From contig NZ_JAENHP010000001.1 in the NCBI RefSeq assembly GCF_016834655.1, positions 1 to 64,000 of the forward strand: a stretch of DNA of 64,000 nt, in the 5' to 3' direction. Under the pieces are notes generated by a model that saw nothing but the letters and a program-made list of their open reading frames with translations, had not been told where the DNA came from and made no database searches. Shown here one piece after another: positions 63,302 through 64,000 of the stretch. The stretch's first letter is position 1. Each line of letters opens with the position of its first letter. This DNA is from Paractinoplanes ovalisporus (GTDB lineage Bacteria; Actinomycetota; Actinomycetes; Mycobacteriales; Micromonosporaceae). The position numbers and the translations under genes were made by a program.

Positions 63302-64000
63302 ATGACCGAGCCCAGCAGCTACCTGCGATACCTGCCACCCGTGCTGTGGCGGGACGATCCGGCCCCGCCCGAGTTCTCGCTGGGCGCGGCGCTGCGCATC
63401 TTCGAGAAGGTGCTGACCGGGATCGACGACGGGGTGCGTCTGCCGCACGGCGACCACGACCACCCGGCGATCACGGCCGCGGTGGACCGGCTGCCCGAGC
63501 TGGCCGACCCCTGGCGTACGCCGGAACCGTTCCTGCCCTGGCTGGCCTCGTGGCTGTCACTGGAGTTCCCGGCCCTGCAGGGCACCGGGCTGTGGGACGA
63601 GTACCAGCGGCGCAAGGCCACGGCCGAGATCGCGGCCATCCACCGGCAGCGCGGGTTGCGGGCCGGGCTCAACCGCTATCTCGACCTGACCGCGGCCGGA
63701 GCGGTGCGGCCGCGCGTCGCCATCGACGACGGCAGCCGCCTGCTCGCGGTCGTGCCCCGGCCGGGCGAACGGGTGGTGCCGTTCTCGCTGCAGAGCCAGG
63801 GCCCGGTCATCAACGGCAGCACGGTCTCGGCCGAGGGGCTGATCCGGCCGTGGGCGGTTGCGGCCGCTCCCGACGGCACCCTGTTCGTCGGCGACGCCGG
63901 AGTGTCGGCGTCGATCCCGCTGCCGCTGAAGAGCCGGGTCTGGCGGCTCGGCCCGTCCGGCGCCTACGACCTGACCGAACCGCCCGTCCGGCCGCTGCCG
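63302..64000 (+). CDS. Tail protein I-like (Pvc12-like), truncated by window end
   Basis: 233 codons are visible, open to the last base. N-terminal SSYLRYLPPVLWRDD, FSLGAALRIFEKVLTGIDDGV, LPELADPWRTPEPFLPWLASWLSLEF and IAAIHRQRGLRAGLNRYLDL are typical of phage tail protein I. From about residue 165 a repeat-like beta segment begins (INGSTVSAEGLIRPWAVAAAPDGTLFVGD), suggesting a fused propeller domain. Start: ATG at 63302, 6 nt after the preceding stop. Confidence 0.88.
   Translation, partial: MTEPSSYLRYLPPVLWRDDPAPPEFSLGAALRIFEKVLTGIDDGVRLPHGDHDHPAITAAVDRLPELADPWRTPEPFLPWLASWLSLEFPALQGTGLWDEYQRRKATAEIAAIHRQRGLRAGLNRYLDLTAAGAVRPRVAIDDGSRLLAVVPRPGERVVPFSLQSQGPVINGSTVSAEGLIRPWAVAAAPDGTLFVGDAGVSASIPLPLKSRVWRLGPSGAYDLTEPPVRPLP

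Noticed and set aside
52915..64000. Prophage
   Set aside because: No capsid, terminase, integrase or lysis genes in the visible part; AAA+ ATPase, DUF4255 and DUF4157 favour an eCIS.

Overview
The window is very GC-rich, tightly packed DNA with many GTG starts and 1-4 base stop/start overlaps (ATGA, GTGA, TGATG). Gene content points to a filamentous actinobacterium, most likely a Micromonosporaceae member such as Actinoplanes (inferred from gene families and style; no rRNA or tRNA gene was seen to confirm it).

Layout. 0.4-11 kb: small housekeeping and accessory genes: repeat-bearing membrane proteins, a DUF1801 protein, an SDR/TetR pair, an APH-fold kinase, cupin, PIG-L deacetylase, WYL regulator, DinB, VOC, methyltransferase and YCII proteins. 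They are separated by several unrelated tandem-repeat arrays. 11-14 kb: a secreted M14 carboxypeptidase, then a small 110-aa gene flanked by inverted arrays of a 68-bp repeat, then a helix-turn-helix regulator. 14.2-28.8 kb: a [NiFe]-hydrogenase locus of the actinobacterial high-affinity type (group 1h-like). It holds two small subunits, one large subunit, HypA, B, D and E, a HypC-HypF fusion, a second HypC, a maturation protease and six accessory proteins of unknown function. It probably oxidises trace atmospheric H2. 28.8-34.5 kb: two coupled MutS-like ATPases with a phosphatase, a GNAT, a GrpB-like protein and an orphan histidine kinase. 34.8-37.8 kb: a DUF4956 / VTC-domain / beta-helix operon. 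37.8-51.2 kb: two divergent operons for galactoside capture and oxidative galactose catabolism (De Ley-Doudoroff type): ABC transporter, GH36, cellulase-like protein, SDR, FCD regulator, galactonate dehydratase, epimerase-like protein, sugar-acid kinase, KDPG-type aldolase and a secreted GH27. 51.3-52.8 kb: a nucleotidyltransferase-like/methyltransferase fusion. 52.9-64 kb: the start of an extracellular contractile injection system (eCIS): a divergent DUF4157 protein, AAA+ ATPase, DUF4255 protein, sheath, tube, LysM protein, VgrG-like spike, gp25, baseplate J-like protein and a tail protein I cut by the window end.

Most striking points. (1) The eCIS tube gene lacks its usual C-terminus and runs straight into a LysM gene that lacks its usual N-terminal domain, which looks like an internal deletion. 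(2) The orphan hydrogenase small subunit has Glu where the paired one has the Asp expected to bind the proximal FeS cluster. (3) HypC is fused to HypF. (4) Tandem repeats are everywhere, often starting at the stop codon of a gene or sitting in frame inside genes. (5) The palindrome CGTACG is strongly over-represented.
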